From a bacterium (GTDB taxonomy: Bacteria > Bacteroidota > Ignavibacteria > Kapaibacteriales > UBA7675): a DNA stretch of 64,000 nucleotides. Position 1 is the stretch's first letter. Each line of letters opens with the position of its first letter. A model generated the notes under the pieces. It had not been told where the DNA came from. It did no database searches and saw only the letters and a list, made by a program, of their open reading frames with translations. The position numbers and the translations under genes were made by a program. Of the stretch, positions 27,192-37,400 are shown one piece after another. Where the stretch lies: assembly GCA_030430495.1 (NCBI GenBank), contig JAUIKM010000011.1:81092-145091 (forward strand), read 5' to 3'.

Positions 27192-27752
27192 GTGCAAAAC
27201 AAGAGCTTTCATATCGGATTGGGAAAAAAGCGCAGTCCCCTGCCCGCGATCTTGCTGTTTATTGCGGTGGTCATTGCGGTCACGGCCTGTACCAATCCTT
27301 TTGCGCCCGCGCTGGAAGAAGACGGCGGCGGACAGAACCTGCTGGGCGACCAGACGACGGTCGAAGGCGTTTTCCAGAACATGCGCTACGCCTACATCTT
27401 TAAGGACACGCTGATTTACGGACGCCTGCTCGCGCCTGATTTCACCTTTGTCTACCGCAACTACAGCAACCTGGACACGCCAAGGGACGAGACCTGGGGG
27501 CGCGACGAGGAGATGTTCTCGACCACCGGCCTGTTCCAGACCGCGCAAAATCTGGACCTGGTGTGGAATGAGGTGATCGTCTCCATCGGCGATTCGGTGT
27601 TGGCGGATGTGTCGCGCGGGTTTAACCTGACGGTAACGCTGAGTGCGCGCGATGTTCTGCGTGTGGACGGCCGCGTTAACCTGCGGCTGCGGCGAGCGCA
27701 TCCGGAAGAAAACTGGCTGATCGAGCGCTGGCGCGACGAATCCAATTTTTGA
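27192..27752 (+). CDS. predicted lipoprotein, NTF2-like
   Basis: 186 residues from a GTG; the signal peptide includes ILLFIAVVIAVTAC, with a lipobox-like end. The mature domain (about 55-185) has NTF2-like features: LIYGRLLAPDFTFVYRNY, then strands DLVWNEVIVSIGDSVLADV and RVNLRLRRAHPEENWLIERWRDES. The last phrase is typical of the end of such domains. It is a shorter relative of the preceding gene and ends 48 bp before the heparinase-type gene. Function unknown. Confidence 0.65.
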   Translation: MQNKSFHIGLGKKRSPLPAILLFIAVVIAVTACTNPFAPALEEDGGGQNLLGDQTTVEGVFQNMRYAYIFKDTLIYGRLLAPDFTFVYRNYSNLDTPRDETWGRDEEMFSTTGLFQTAQNLDLVWNEVIVSIGDSVLADVSRGFNLTVTLSARDVLRVDGRVNLRLRRAHPEENWLIERWRDESNF

Positions 27753-27800
27753 CATCTCCCCTGTGTTAAACATTTTAACACGTTAACAGATTAAACAACT

Positions 27801-29810
27801 ATGGCCGGAGAGTCCGGGCACGGCATGCAGTTCAGCGAAATTCCGCATTATATCCGCGTGGTATGGCGCCATCGCGTCCTGCCGCTGGCATGGCGCTACG
27901 GCATCGCCCTGCGCGACCCGCTGCCGACCAACGGCGACCTCCACAAACTCTTCCCCCACCTGGACCGGGAAGAATTTGCGGCTGAGTTCAGCGAGAGCAT
28001 TGCGCCGCGCCTGCCTTTCGACATGCAGACGGAAACGGCGCTGCTGCGCGAAAAGATGCTGCAGATTTTCAGCGCCGAAGATATTGTTAAACAAGCCACG
28101 GCCGTCCGCCTGCACCGCTTTCAATTTCTCGAAGAAACGGAACGCCACCTGGGCGGTGAAATCGCATGGCGGCGCGACTACAAAAGCGGCGTCGACTGGC
28201 CGCAGCGCCCCGCGCACGATTTTCCTTTAACCAAACCCGGCGCGGATGTGAAGTATCCCTGGGAGCTGAGCCGCTGCCAGTGGTTAAACTGGCTCGGCAT
28301 GGCCTACCTGCTGGACGAGAGCCCCGAATGGGCGCGCACCTATGAAAATCTGTTAAGCGACTGGATCAAACAGAATCCGGTGGGAATAGGCGTTAACTGG
28401 CGCATGCCGATGGAAGTGGCTATCCGCGCCATCAACTGGATCTACGGCTGGGCTTTTTTTGCGGAAGCTTTTGAAATCAGCGATGAATTCAGGATGTCCA
28501 TGCTGCGCATGTTGCTGGCGCACGGCAGTTATCTGGAGTACAACCTTGAGTATACGCGCCACCCCGGCAATCACCTGGATGCCAACCTGGCCGGGCTGAT
28601 GGCGCTGGGCGTGTTTTTTGACGACTGCAAGGTCGGCAAACGCTGGCAGAAAAAGGCGCGCGCGATGCTCGAGCGCGAGATACGACGTCAGGTCTACGAC
28701 GACGGCGTCAGCTACGAAAAGTCGAGCGGCTACCACCGCCTGGTGATGGAATGTTTTACTGTTGCGCTTGCATTCGGACGCCGCGGCGGCATTGATTTCT
28801 CTCTTGAATACCATGAGAGGCTGGCGGCCATGGCGCGTTTCTGTGCGGCGTACACGCGTCCGGACGGCAGCACGCCCAACTTCGGCGACATGGACAACGG
28901 CCGCATTCTGCGTTTCCGCGCGGACGAGGACTTCCTGTACCACGGCGACAACCTGCAAGACACGGCGCAGCTGCTGGCGCAGCCGCAGCTTGCGGCCGGC
29001 GTACTTAAACAATCGCCCGACCTGCTGTTTGCGGGCGGCGCGCAGAGCGGCGAGTTCGCCGATTCGTCGGAAGCGAGCTTAAACAACAGCCCCGCGGACG
29101 CCGAAGCGCTGCAGTACTTCCGGCACGGCGGTTATCTGGTGCACCGCTCCGCCGCGCATCACTTTATGATTGATCTGGGCGACTACGGCATGGACGGCTG
29201 GGGCGGCCACGGCCACAACGACTGCCTGGCGTTCACGCTCTGGCTGCTCGGCACGGAGGTGTTCTGCGACAGCGGCACAGGCGTCTACTCGCAGGATCCG
29301 GCGCTGCGCAATCGCCTGCGCGGCACACAGGCGCACAACACCGTCGCCGCAGGCGATCTGGAACAGGTTGAATTCGGCGGTTTGTGGCGGATTAAACAGG
29401 ACGAAACAGATGTCAAAGTAATCGGGCTGGAAGGCAACCCCGCTTCACTCGACCTCTGCGCCGAGCACTCGGGCTACCTGGCGCGCCGCGGGTTTAAACA
29501 TCGCCGCAGCGCGGTGCTGCGGATTTTACCCAACGGCGGCGAACTGACCATCAGCGACACAATTGAAGGCACGGACCCCGGCGACGCCCGCGCCTGGTAC
29601 CACCTGCATCCGGACCTGGAGTTCAGCGCCGCCGGTGAAGGCGTGCTGGAATGCATTCTGGCGCAGGGCCGCGCGCGGATAGAAGCCGGACAGACGATAA
29701 ATTTGTTCGACGCGCCCTGGTCTCCGGCTTACGGCCTTGTTAAACAACACAAAGTCTTCAGTCTGGCCTGCCCGGCGGTACTGCGGATCAGCTGGCAACA
29801 TTCAGACTGA
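27801..29810 (+). CDS. heparinase II/III family protein (polysaccharide lyase-like)
   Basis: 669 residues. The N-terminal half is the (alpha/alpha) toroid with TRHPGNHLDANLAGLMALGV and YEKSSGYHRLVMECF, containing the conserved Asn-His and Tyr-His residues. Then comes NFGDMDNGRIL, and a C-terminal beta-sheet domain with DGWGGHGHNDCLAFTLWLLG. The last motif, G-x-G-H-x-H-x-D, and the following FCDSGTGVYS are hallmarks of the family. No signal peptide is obvious, so it may act inside the cell. Such proteins cleave uronic-acid-containing polysaccharides, or build/modify O-antigen chains when intracellular. Substrate cannot be read from the sequence. Confidence 0.9.
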   Translation: MAGESGHGMQFSEIPHYIRVVWRHRVLPLAWRYGIALRDPLPTNGDLHKLFPHLDREEFAAEFSESIAPRLPFDMQTETALLREKMLQIFSAEDIVKQATAVRLHRFQFLEETERHLGGEIAWRRDYKSGVDWPQRPAHDFPLTKPGADVKYPWELSRCQWLNWLGMAYLLDESPEWARTYENLLSDWIKQNPVGIGVNWRMPMEVAIRAINWIYGWAFFAEAFEISDEFRMSMLRMLLAHGSYLEYNLEYTRHPGNHLDANLAGLMALGVFFDDCKVGKRWQKKARAMLEREIRRQVYDDGVSYEKSSGYHRLVMECFTVALAFGRRGGIDFSLEYHERLAAMARFCAAYTRPDGSTPNFGDMDNGRILRFRADEDFLYHGDNLQDTAQLLAQPQLAAGVLKQSPDLLFAGGAQSGEFADSSEASLNNSPADAEALQYFRHGGYLVHRSAAHHFMIDLGDYGMDGWGGHGHNDCLAFTLWLLGTEVFCDSGTGVYSQDPALRNRLRGTQAHNTVAAGDLEQVEFGGLWRIKQDETDVKVIGLEGNPASLDLCAEHSGYLARRGFKHRRSAVLRILPNGGELTISDTIEGTDPGDARAWYHLHPDLEFSAAGEGVLECILAQGRARIEAGQTINLFDAPWSPAYGLVKQHKVFSLACPAVLRISWQHSD

Positions 29811-29832
29811 GTACCTGCGGACCAAACACAGA

Positions 29833-29931
29833 AGGCCACAACACGCGGAGCGCATTGTGGCCTGAACAGGAACCCGACGATCTGTAAGCCGGCGGGTTCC
29901 ATGGCACATGACCCGGCTTGAAGCCGGGTCA
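29833..29931. terminator. two hairpins between convergent genes
   Basis: AGGCCACAA (29833-29841) pairs with TTGTGGCCT (29855-29863), with an inner GCG/CGC stem. A second perfect stem, TGACCCGGCTT-G-AAGCCGGGTCA, spans 29909-29931. They lie between the plus-strand heparinase gene and the minus-strand gene ending at 29940, so one may serve each transcript. Neither has a long T run. Confidence 0.6.
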
Positions 29932-29939
29932 GCTGGTAC

Positions 29940-31685
29940 TTACTCGATAATCATGAATTTGTTAAACGACACCGCGCCCTGCGGACCTGTGAGTTTAACA
30001 AAGTAGACGCCGGCATTCCAGTCGTTCGTCGCCATTTCCACGCCCGACGCGGCTGCGTCCAGATCCTCGCTCAGCAACACTTTGCCCGTGGCGTCGCTGA
30101 TTTCCATGTGCGTGTACACATCGCCCTGGAACTCAAAACGCAGGGTGTTGCCGATTTTGAGCGGATTGGGGTAAGCCGCAAACTCAGCCTCGTCGCCCGG
30201 CAGTTGGGGCGACGAAACGCCACGGCGGCAGTACATGTAGACGATCGCACATTGTTCCAGATCCGCGAGGAGCACTTCCTGCGGCACGTTGGCATTGCGC
30301 GAGGTATAACACTGGTCATAGCTGAAGATCGGAGCGATCTGATTAAACTGCGTCGTTTCCGGCGGATCCGGCAATGTTTTTTCACAACCTGTCCAACCGG
30401 CCAGGTCGGACTGGACGTGGTAAAACTCATAGTCTCTACCGCCTATCGTCTGATCAATAAGACCGGCCATGCGTAGAGTTGCCATTTTCTGCGTCGAGCC
30501 GATTCCGGTAGCAGCGGCATAATCGATGTCGTATAAACGGTCTTCCTGCAAATCGCCATACATGTTAAACACAACGTAGGGTGGCGAAAGCGTCGGCGTG
30601 ATTTCGAACATGTAGCTGTCCGTCAGGCTGGCAAAACCCGGCACGGTGTTCGTTTCACCGGCTACAACGAGATTGCGCGCCTGTCCAAGCCCGTTGTCGA
30701 TCCCCAGATCGATACCCCAGGCGCGATCGTCCGAACTGCCCTGCAGATCGTGATAGTGCAAAGCTCCGATGCGCGTCTGCGTGGTATTGTTGAATGCCGC
30801 CAACAGAACGTCGTGATTGTTTGATCCCAGGGCAAGCGATGAACCGGCGCAGTAGATCCTGTTGGTACCGGCGTCATAGACCGCAGAGCGGTATTCCTGA
30901 AACCAGCCATTTGCACCTGAAAGATTAGACCAGAGGAAAGCACCCGCACCGGTTGTAGCCAGTACCATGGCATAGGTCGTGCCATTGTTCAGGCTCAGAG
31001 CCGAACCAACCATGATCAGGTTGCCGTTGCTGTCTTCTTCCACATCCCAGCTTTCCTCTTCGTAATTGGGAGCCGAATAGTGACCGCCCCACAACAGGAC
31101 TCCGTTACTTTGCAAACGGCAGAGAAAGGCATCGCGAAAATCGGGACCTACGCCGGTGTTGTCCGCTCGACCTGTCACTATGATATCGCCGTTGACCGAA
31201 GATTCAAGCAAGCCAAAGCCGTTGTACACCCAGGTGGGATGTTGAATGCTGCAGTACACCAGTTTGGACCACAGCACGACGCCGGCCGGATCGGTACGCA
31301 CAACAAGCGCTCCTTGAATACCGGAAGTCGGGTGTGTTGCGCCGCAGGTAAACACAATGTCCTGATTGGCGCAGACAATCACGTCGTAGTCGTCGGTAAC
31401 ACTTTGCAGATCAAATGATTTGGTCCACTGCATAACACCCTGGTAATCTGTTTTCACCAGAGTCGGCTTGGTGTTGCCCGGAGACGAATCAAAAACCGGA
31501 CCAACAAGCACGGAAGAATTATCGGTGCCGTCGACGCTGACGGCTGCCGCCCACTCGTTTTCAGCGGGATTGGAAGATGCATACATCAATTCAAATGTAT
31601 ACTGGGACTGGGACTGGGCCACATACGCGCCACAACACAGAACAATGACAGCGCAGGCTGCCATGCGTTTAAGACTTGACAACAT
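29940..31685 (-). CDS. secreted SBBP/quinoprotein-like propeller protein with T9SS sorting domain
   Basis: 581 residues from ATG 31685, with AGGA in the leader; a longer frame to 31748 adds 21 unlikely residues. A signal peptide covers MLSSLKRMAACAVIVLCCGAYVAQSQ. The body repeats a loop of the type GVMQWTKSFD, GVVLWSKLVY, GVLLWGGHYS and GAFLWSNLSG, each preceded by a data-like phrase, as in bacterial beta-propellers with SBBP-like repeats. The C-terminal ~80 residues start AYPNPLKIGNTLRFEF and end KFMIIE, a T9SS sorting domain. The role of such propellers is unknown; a surface or extracellular location is expected. Confidence 0.8.
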   Translation of the reverse strand: MLSSLKRMAACAVIVLCCGAYVAQSQSQYTFELMYASSNPAENEWAAAVSVDGTDNSSVLVGPVFDSSPGNTKPTLVKTDYQGVMQWTKSFDLQSVTDDYDVIVCANQDIVFTCGATHPTSGIQGALVVRTDPAGVVLWSKLVYCSIQHPTWVYNGFGLLESSVNGDIIVTGRADNTGVGPDFRDAFLCRLQSNGVLLWGGHYSAPNYEEESWDVEEDSNGNLIMVGSALSLNNGTTYAMVLATTGAGAFLWSNLSGANGWFQEYRSAVYDAGTNRIYCAGSSLALGSNNHDVLLAAFNNTTQTRIGALHYHDLQGSSDDRAWGIDLGIDNGLGQARNLVVAGETNTVPGFASLTDSYMFEITPTLSPPYVVFNMYGDLQEDRLYDIDYAAATGIGSTQKMATLRMAGLIDQTIGGRDYEFYHVQSDLAGWTGCEKTLPDPPETTQFNQIAPIFSYDQCYTSRNANVPQEVLLADLEQCAIVYMYCRRGVSSPQLPGDEAEFAAYPNPLKIGNTLRFEFQGDVYTHMEISDATGKVLLSEDLDAAASGVEMATNDWNAGVYFVKLTGPQGAVSFNKFMIIE

Positions 31686-32301
31686 TGTTAGTGTTCCTGT
31701 TAAACGTTCAAAAATGATCTCGAATCGTCGCCCTGGCTTCCTGGGCAACGCTGTTCGGCCGGTTTTGCGATCTTAAACAAATCCGGCCCGAAACACCTGT
31801 GGAATCAACCCACTAGTGGTTAAAAAAACTCCGGTCATTCCTCAGCGGGTGTTTGCATGATCTCCGCGCAGAGAACTCACAGGCCATAATACAAAATCAA
31901 CAAGCCGTTGTCCAGTAATCCGAGTGGGTATAAAAGGATGAGAAGGCACATAACTCATTGATAAAAAACAAGTTACTTGAGCAGCACCAGACGGAGGGAT
32001 CTAAAAGCAGGTCAAAATATTGTTTAACGGGTCAGGTAGATCGGCGGTGGCGGATTATGCCTGCGCTTAAGCGACGACAGAACGGAAAGTTAATTGCGCC
32101 TGCATCCAACAACCACTCTCCACTGTCAGAATCGATTGTGCCGGAGACCTGCAATTCAAAGGCAAACCAAGGGTAAAAAGCGGTCGGGCCGGAATATCGT
32201 CATTTTTCCATTCGGCAGAAAAGTGTAGTTTCGTCCGGTTTGGACGTCTGGTCGACGGCCGCCGTCCTCTGCAGGCTCTGCTCTATCAATCGCACGCAAT
32301 C
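31686..32301. other. divergent intergenic region
   Basis: 616 bp between divergent genes, a little richer in A and T. It includes CCACTAGTGG (a 10-bp palindrome near 31811) and GGGTATAAAAGG near 31925, which could be a promoter -10 region. Short frames lack features. The right half should control the TPR-HTH regulator. Confidence 0.4.
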
Positions 32302-34257
32302 ATGTCCGGTTCAAACAACGGCAAAACATCAAGTCGCGAATTTCTGCTGGAACAATTGGCAAGGTCACGCGGACACAAACGCGTGGAGTGTTTGCACGCG
32401 CTTGCCTCTGCGGACGATCAGGATGCAAACCTGCGCTTCCTGAATGAAGCGGCGGATTTGCTGGGTGGACATGAGATCGCCATACGCAACATCAAGTCGC
32501 GCCGTCACGCAGCTTTGATTGTCGACAATCTTTTGTTGCGAGTGGACCACGTCCGCAAAGCTCAGGGATTCGATGCCGCCCTGCCCCTGGCGCATTCGGC
32601 CCTGCTGATCGCCACGGAATTCAGGGATACGGTCCGCCGCATCAAAACACTCATCCAGATCGGACGAACGCAATACAAACTCGGCAAAGCCCGCGAAGCG
32701 ATCGACACATTGCAGCAGTGTCGTCAGCTGAACGATGCGGAGCAGGACAAAGCGCTCAGCGCCGATATTAACCGGCACCTTGCCGAGATTCTGGCCATCC
32801 AGGGAGACAGCAAAGCCGCCCTGCAGCTGTTGGACCAGGCCATGACGATTCGATGTTCGCTGCGCGACCGTGCCGGTGAAGGTGAATTGTACAACCTGAT
32901 GGGCCACGCGCATTATTTCTGCGGAGACTACGGCGCGGCCTTGCCCTGCTTCCAGCAGTACAAAACCATCTGTGCGGAACTGGGCGATGCCAACGGCGGC
33001 GCTACGGCCAACAACAACATCGGCCTGGTGTTGCAGTGGCTCGGCGATTACGGCGGAGCGCTGGAGAATTACTTTGCGGCCCTGCAGCACAGTGAGCGCG
33101 TCAACGACATATTGGCCGTGGCTGAAATGGGACGCAATATCGGCGTGGTGTACGAGCGCATGGAGCGCCGCGAGGAGGCGCTCGAGTTTTTGTTTAAGTC
33201 ATTGCACCTGGCCGAGCAGATCGACAATGATTTTGAACGAGCCGTTACCTATGCCAACATTGCCAATGTTTACAAGACGGAGAACACGCGCGACGGCAAT
33301 CTGCTGGCGCTGGAGTACTATCACAAAGCGCTGGAAATAAACGTCCGCCTGGGCGAACGACGGTATGAGGCTACACAACTCGTTAACATCAGCCAGGTCT
33401 ACGCTTTTCTGGAGAAATACGACGAAGCCCTGCAGTACTGCCGCCGCGCGCTGACGATGTTTGAAGAGTTCGACGACAGTTGGGGGCGCATTCTGACGTT
33501 GATCGAGTTGGCCCGCTCTGAACGCGGCTTACAACAAACAGAAGCGGCGGCCGAGCACTTGCACACGGCACTCAAGCTGGCGGAAGAGTCGCGTTCAAAC
33601 GATCTGCAATATCGCGTGCACAGCGCTTTTGTCGAATTGTATCGCCTCACCGGTGAATTCGAACGCGCCCTGACGCACTACGAGCAGTTTCACGCGTGCA
33701 AAGAGTCTCTGTTTAACGAACAGGCCGACCTGCGCACAAAAAACCTGCACATTTTGCACGACATGGAGCAGAAAGCGCGCGAACATGAACTTATCCGCCT
33801 GCAGAATGAAAAACTCGGCGCTGATATAGAAGCCAAAACAAAAGAGTTGACAACCAAAGCGATGTATCTTTCGCAAAAGAACGATATTCTCAACAAAGTA
33901 AAACGCGACCTGAATAAATTGGCGCAGCGTGGAGATTCCGTCTCGGCCGCGCAGATCCTGGCGGTTGGCGATCAGATTGACGAGGTGATCAACGACGAGC
34001 AATCCTGGGAGGGGTTCGAGGCGCAGTTCAGTGCTTTGCATCCCGACTTTGTCCACAAACTTTCAACGGCATTTCCCGCTCTCTCCCCCACCGAAATCAA
34101 GGTTTGCACGCTGATCATGTTGAACCTTTCCGCCAAGGAAAGCGCGCGCATCCTGAATGTCTCCGGCCGCAGCATCGGGCAATATCGCTACCGCATCCGC
34201 CAGAAGCTCGATCTGGCGCCCAGCCAGAATTTGAGCAATTTTCTGGCCGGAATCTGA
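32302..34257 (+). CDS. TPR protein with C-terminal LuxR-type helix-turn-helix
   Basis: 651 residues, no signal peptide. Residues about 100-470 are a run of TPR units of about 40 residues, for example AEMGRNIGVVYERMERREEALEF and ATQLVNISQVYAFLEKYDEALQY. A coiled coil (about 480-545) follows. The last 70 residues contain ALSPTEIKVCTLIMLNLSAK and ILNVSGRSIGQYRYRIRQKL, a LuxR-like HTH. This is a common FCB regulator type, usually a transmembrane or soluble sensor that binds peptides or partners; here no membrane segment is clear. It precedes the 2045-residue secreted protein by about 210 bp on the same strand and could control it. Confidence 0.85.
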   Translation: MSGSNNGKTSSREFLLEQLARSRGHKRVECLHALASADDQDANLRFLNEAADLLGGHEIAIRNIKSRRHAALIVDNLLLRVDHVRKAQGFDAALPLAHSALLIATEFRDTVRRIKTLIQIGRTQYKLGKAREAIDTLQQCRQLNDAEQDKALSADINRHLAEILAIQGDSKAALQLLDQAMTIRCSLRDRAGEGELYNLMGHAHYFCGDYGAALPCFQQYKTICAELGDANGGATANNNIGLVLQWLGDYGGALENYFAALQHSERVNDILAVAEMGRNIGVVYERMERREEALEFLFKSLHLAEQIDNDFERAVTYANIANVYKTENTRDGNLLALEYYHKALEINVRLGERRYEATQLVNISQVYAFLEKYDEALQYCRRALTMFEEFDDSWGRILTLIELARSERGLQQTEAAAEHLHTALKLAEESRSNDLQYRVHSAFVELYRLTGEFERALTHYEQFHACKESLFNEQADLRTKNLHILHDMEQKAREHELIRLQNEKLGADIEAKTKELTTKAMYLSQKNDILNKVKRDLNKLAQRGDSVSAAQILAVGDQIDEVINDEQSWEGFEAQFSALHPDFVHKLSTAFPALSPTEIKVCTLIMLNLSAKESARILNVSGRSIGQYRYRIRQKLDLAPSQNLSNFLAGI

Positions 34258-34466
34258 CTCCCGGATTTGATTGTAGACATTTTGTCGTACTACCACGCAA
34301 AAAGCACGGCCACATATTGCCATCGTGATTGATTAATCAGCATGTCACGGCAGTCAACAAGCTTTCGGCACGTAGCCGGCGGCATTCGAGCGCTTCGGAT
34401 CCACGGCTTCGTGCTGAGCTGACTGTCCTGAAACTACGGTAATTGTCTACACTCAGCGGATATACA

Positions 34467-37400
34467 ATGAAATTATTTATTGCCTTGTTGTCACTTGGCG
34501 CATTTGTACTTAGCGCGCCTCACGCACTTGCTCAACCGACCGAACTCCGCATTGTTTCAAATTCAATGTCCAGTTCGCCGCTGAGCGGCGAAAGCTTCGA
34601 TGTCCTGGTCCATGCAACCGACGCCGGCGGTCTGCAAAGCGCCGTCAGTTCCCCGACAGTCATCGGCCTGGACTTCGGCGCTGCAAATCTCTCGCTGTTC
34701 AGCGGCGGCACACAGGCGACCATGAGCATCGGCAGCTCGCAGGCGACCATCAGTCTGGCGCTGCGCAACGGCAGCAACTCCGCCATTCCGACGACCGTCA
34801 GCATTTCGGTGGCATCCGGCGATGTGTTAACAGCAACATCGACAAGCGTAACTATCGGCGCCAACCGCGCCCCTGTATTGACTGTGACTTTTGCCTCTTT
34901 GACGACCAATGAGGATATAACAACAAGTTTCAACGTGTCTTTGTTTGATCCGGATGACGCAACGGCTGACATCGTTCTTTCGGCAGCGGCGGACAATCCC
35001 ATACTGGTTCCGACGGGCAATATTGTGCAGGTCGGAGGCACGGGCGCAAGCACGCAGTTTACCTTGACGCCGGGTACAAATCAGAATGTTAACAGCGAAG
35101 GCGTAGCGACCATACAGATCAGTGCGGACGATGGTGTAAACAACCAGTCGACCTCTTTTAGCCTTACCGTCAACGCCGTCAATGATGTACCGGAATTCAC
35201 GCATGGAGAGGCGCTGGGTTTTTACGAAGACAACGGGCCGGTAAATACGGCCTGGATATTGCCGGGATTCAACGACGGCGATCCCGAAGTTTCACAGAAC
35301 CTGACTTTTCACGTCACGACCAACAATGCCGCCCTGTTCGACATTCAACCATCTATCAACAGCATCAACGGCGTCATTTCATTTGGAGCGCTCCCAAGCA
35401 GCAACGGCAATGCAACGATTTTTGTCTCATTGAGCGATAACGGCGGCACAGCCCGCGGCGGCGTCAACAGCACGGCAACGGTTACTGCACTGATTGCAAT
35501 TATTGCTCTGAATGATGCGCCGACATTTACAACAGGTGCAAACGTCAGCGCTACAGAAGACAGCGGGCCGTACTCTGCGGCGTTTGCCGGTTCAATCGAT
35601 GACGGCGATCCCGAGCTGAATCAGGTATTGACCTTCCACCTCGTCAGCGACAATGCCGCTTTGTTTGCCGTGCAACCCGCGATAGCCCCAACAAACGGCA
35701 ACCTGAGTTTTGTACCGGCCGGTAATGCATTTGGAACGGCCCTTGTTTCGGTCAGCTTGAGCGACTCGGGACCGCCCGGCGGAGGAAGCTTTAACACCTC
35801 CGCTACGCAACAGTTCAGAATTAACGTCAGCCCGGTCAACGATCCGCCGCAGATCAGCACGTCACAATCGCTGCTTTCAACCGATGTATCAAGGGCTATT
35901 ACAACCAGCGTGCTGCTGGCGGATGTCGACACCCCGATTACCGGACTGAGTTTGTCTGTCAACTCGGATAATCCGGCGCTGCTTCCGACAAACAATATCG
36001 TGCAGCTTGGAGCAACGGCGGCGACGTCACTTTTCCGCTTCAGTCCCCTGCCTGCTACGCTCGGATCGGTGACCGTGACCATCACGGTTGATGACGGCGA
36101 ATTCCAACGCTCGACAACTTTTATGCTGGATGTTTTGAGTAATGTCCCGATAGTCACCTCTGTCAGCCCGCCGGCCAACACGACGGCTTCGGCGCGCAAT
36201 GCCGATATTCTGATTGACTTTATCGGAGGGATGGACACGGGCACCTTGACGACGGCAACGATGCCGACCAACGCAAATCTGATCCTCTACGGCATGCAGA
36301 GCGGACATATCAGCACAGCTGCGACGCTGAGCTACACCAACGGCAATACGCGCGTTGTGATCGATCCGGCTGCCAAATTTCACGCGGGCGAAAAGGTCAT
36401 GCTGACGGTGACCGGCGCGTCGAATATTGGAGGCTTCAGCATGACCCGGGCGCTTGTTCACGGCTTCCGCGCGGCGGCCGATCACGGTCGGGCAGTGTTC
36501 GGACATACCTTGCTGGGCGCGGGACAGAGCGGCGGACTCGCAATCGGCGATCTGGACGGCGACGGCGATCTCGATGCAATCATCGCCAACACTGTCAACG
36601 CAGGGCAGGAAATCTGGTTAAACAACGGCGATGCTACCTTTGATGTATCGTCGTTTGGCGGCGGAAACAGCACGGATGTTGCTCTGGGCGATCTGGACGG
36701 CGACGGCGACCTGGACGCTATCGTAAGCAACACCGGCCAGGCCAATCAAATCTGGTTAAACAACGGCGACGCAAGCTTCAGCACGCAGAACATCGGCGGC
36801 AGCCTGAACAGCCATAAAGTTTCCATTGGCGATCTGGACGGCGACGGCGATCTCGATGCCATCGTTGCCAACAATAACAATCAGGTTCAGGAGTTGTTGT
36901 TTAACCGCGGCGACGGCACGTTTACCGTTTCATCCAAGGATGCGGGTTACGTCAAATCACTCGAAATTGGCGATCTGGACGGCGACGGCGACCTCGATGT
37001 CTTTCTTGTCAATCTCAGCGGATTTCCCAATCGCGTCTGGATCAACGACGGCGCAGGCAATTTTGCCAGCGTGTTGCATGACATTGACGGGGGACAGGAT
37101 GTTACTCTGGGCGATCTGGACGGCGACGGCGACCTCGATGCATTGCTGGTGAGCGATCCTCATGTTCTGCTGCGGAATAACGGCAACGCGACATTTTCCT
37201 CGTCCTATTTGCCGGCTACTCCGGGAGGTTGTGGGTCCTGCATTGCCGCTGCGCTGGGCGACGTGGACGGCGACGGCGACCTGGATGCGATCGTCGCAAA
37301 CGCGGATGACGGCAAACAACAGGGACTCTGGATCAATGACGGCAATGCCAATTTCAGCTTCCAGGCAATCGGCGCGGATCGCGGCATCGGTGTTGATTTT

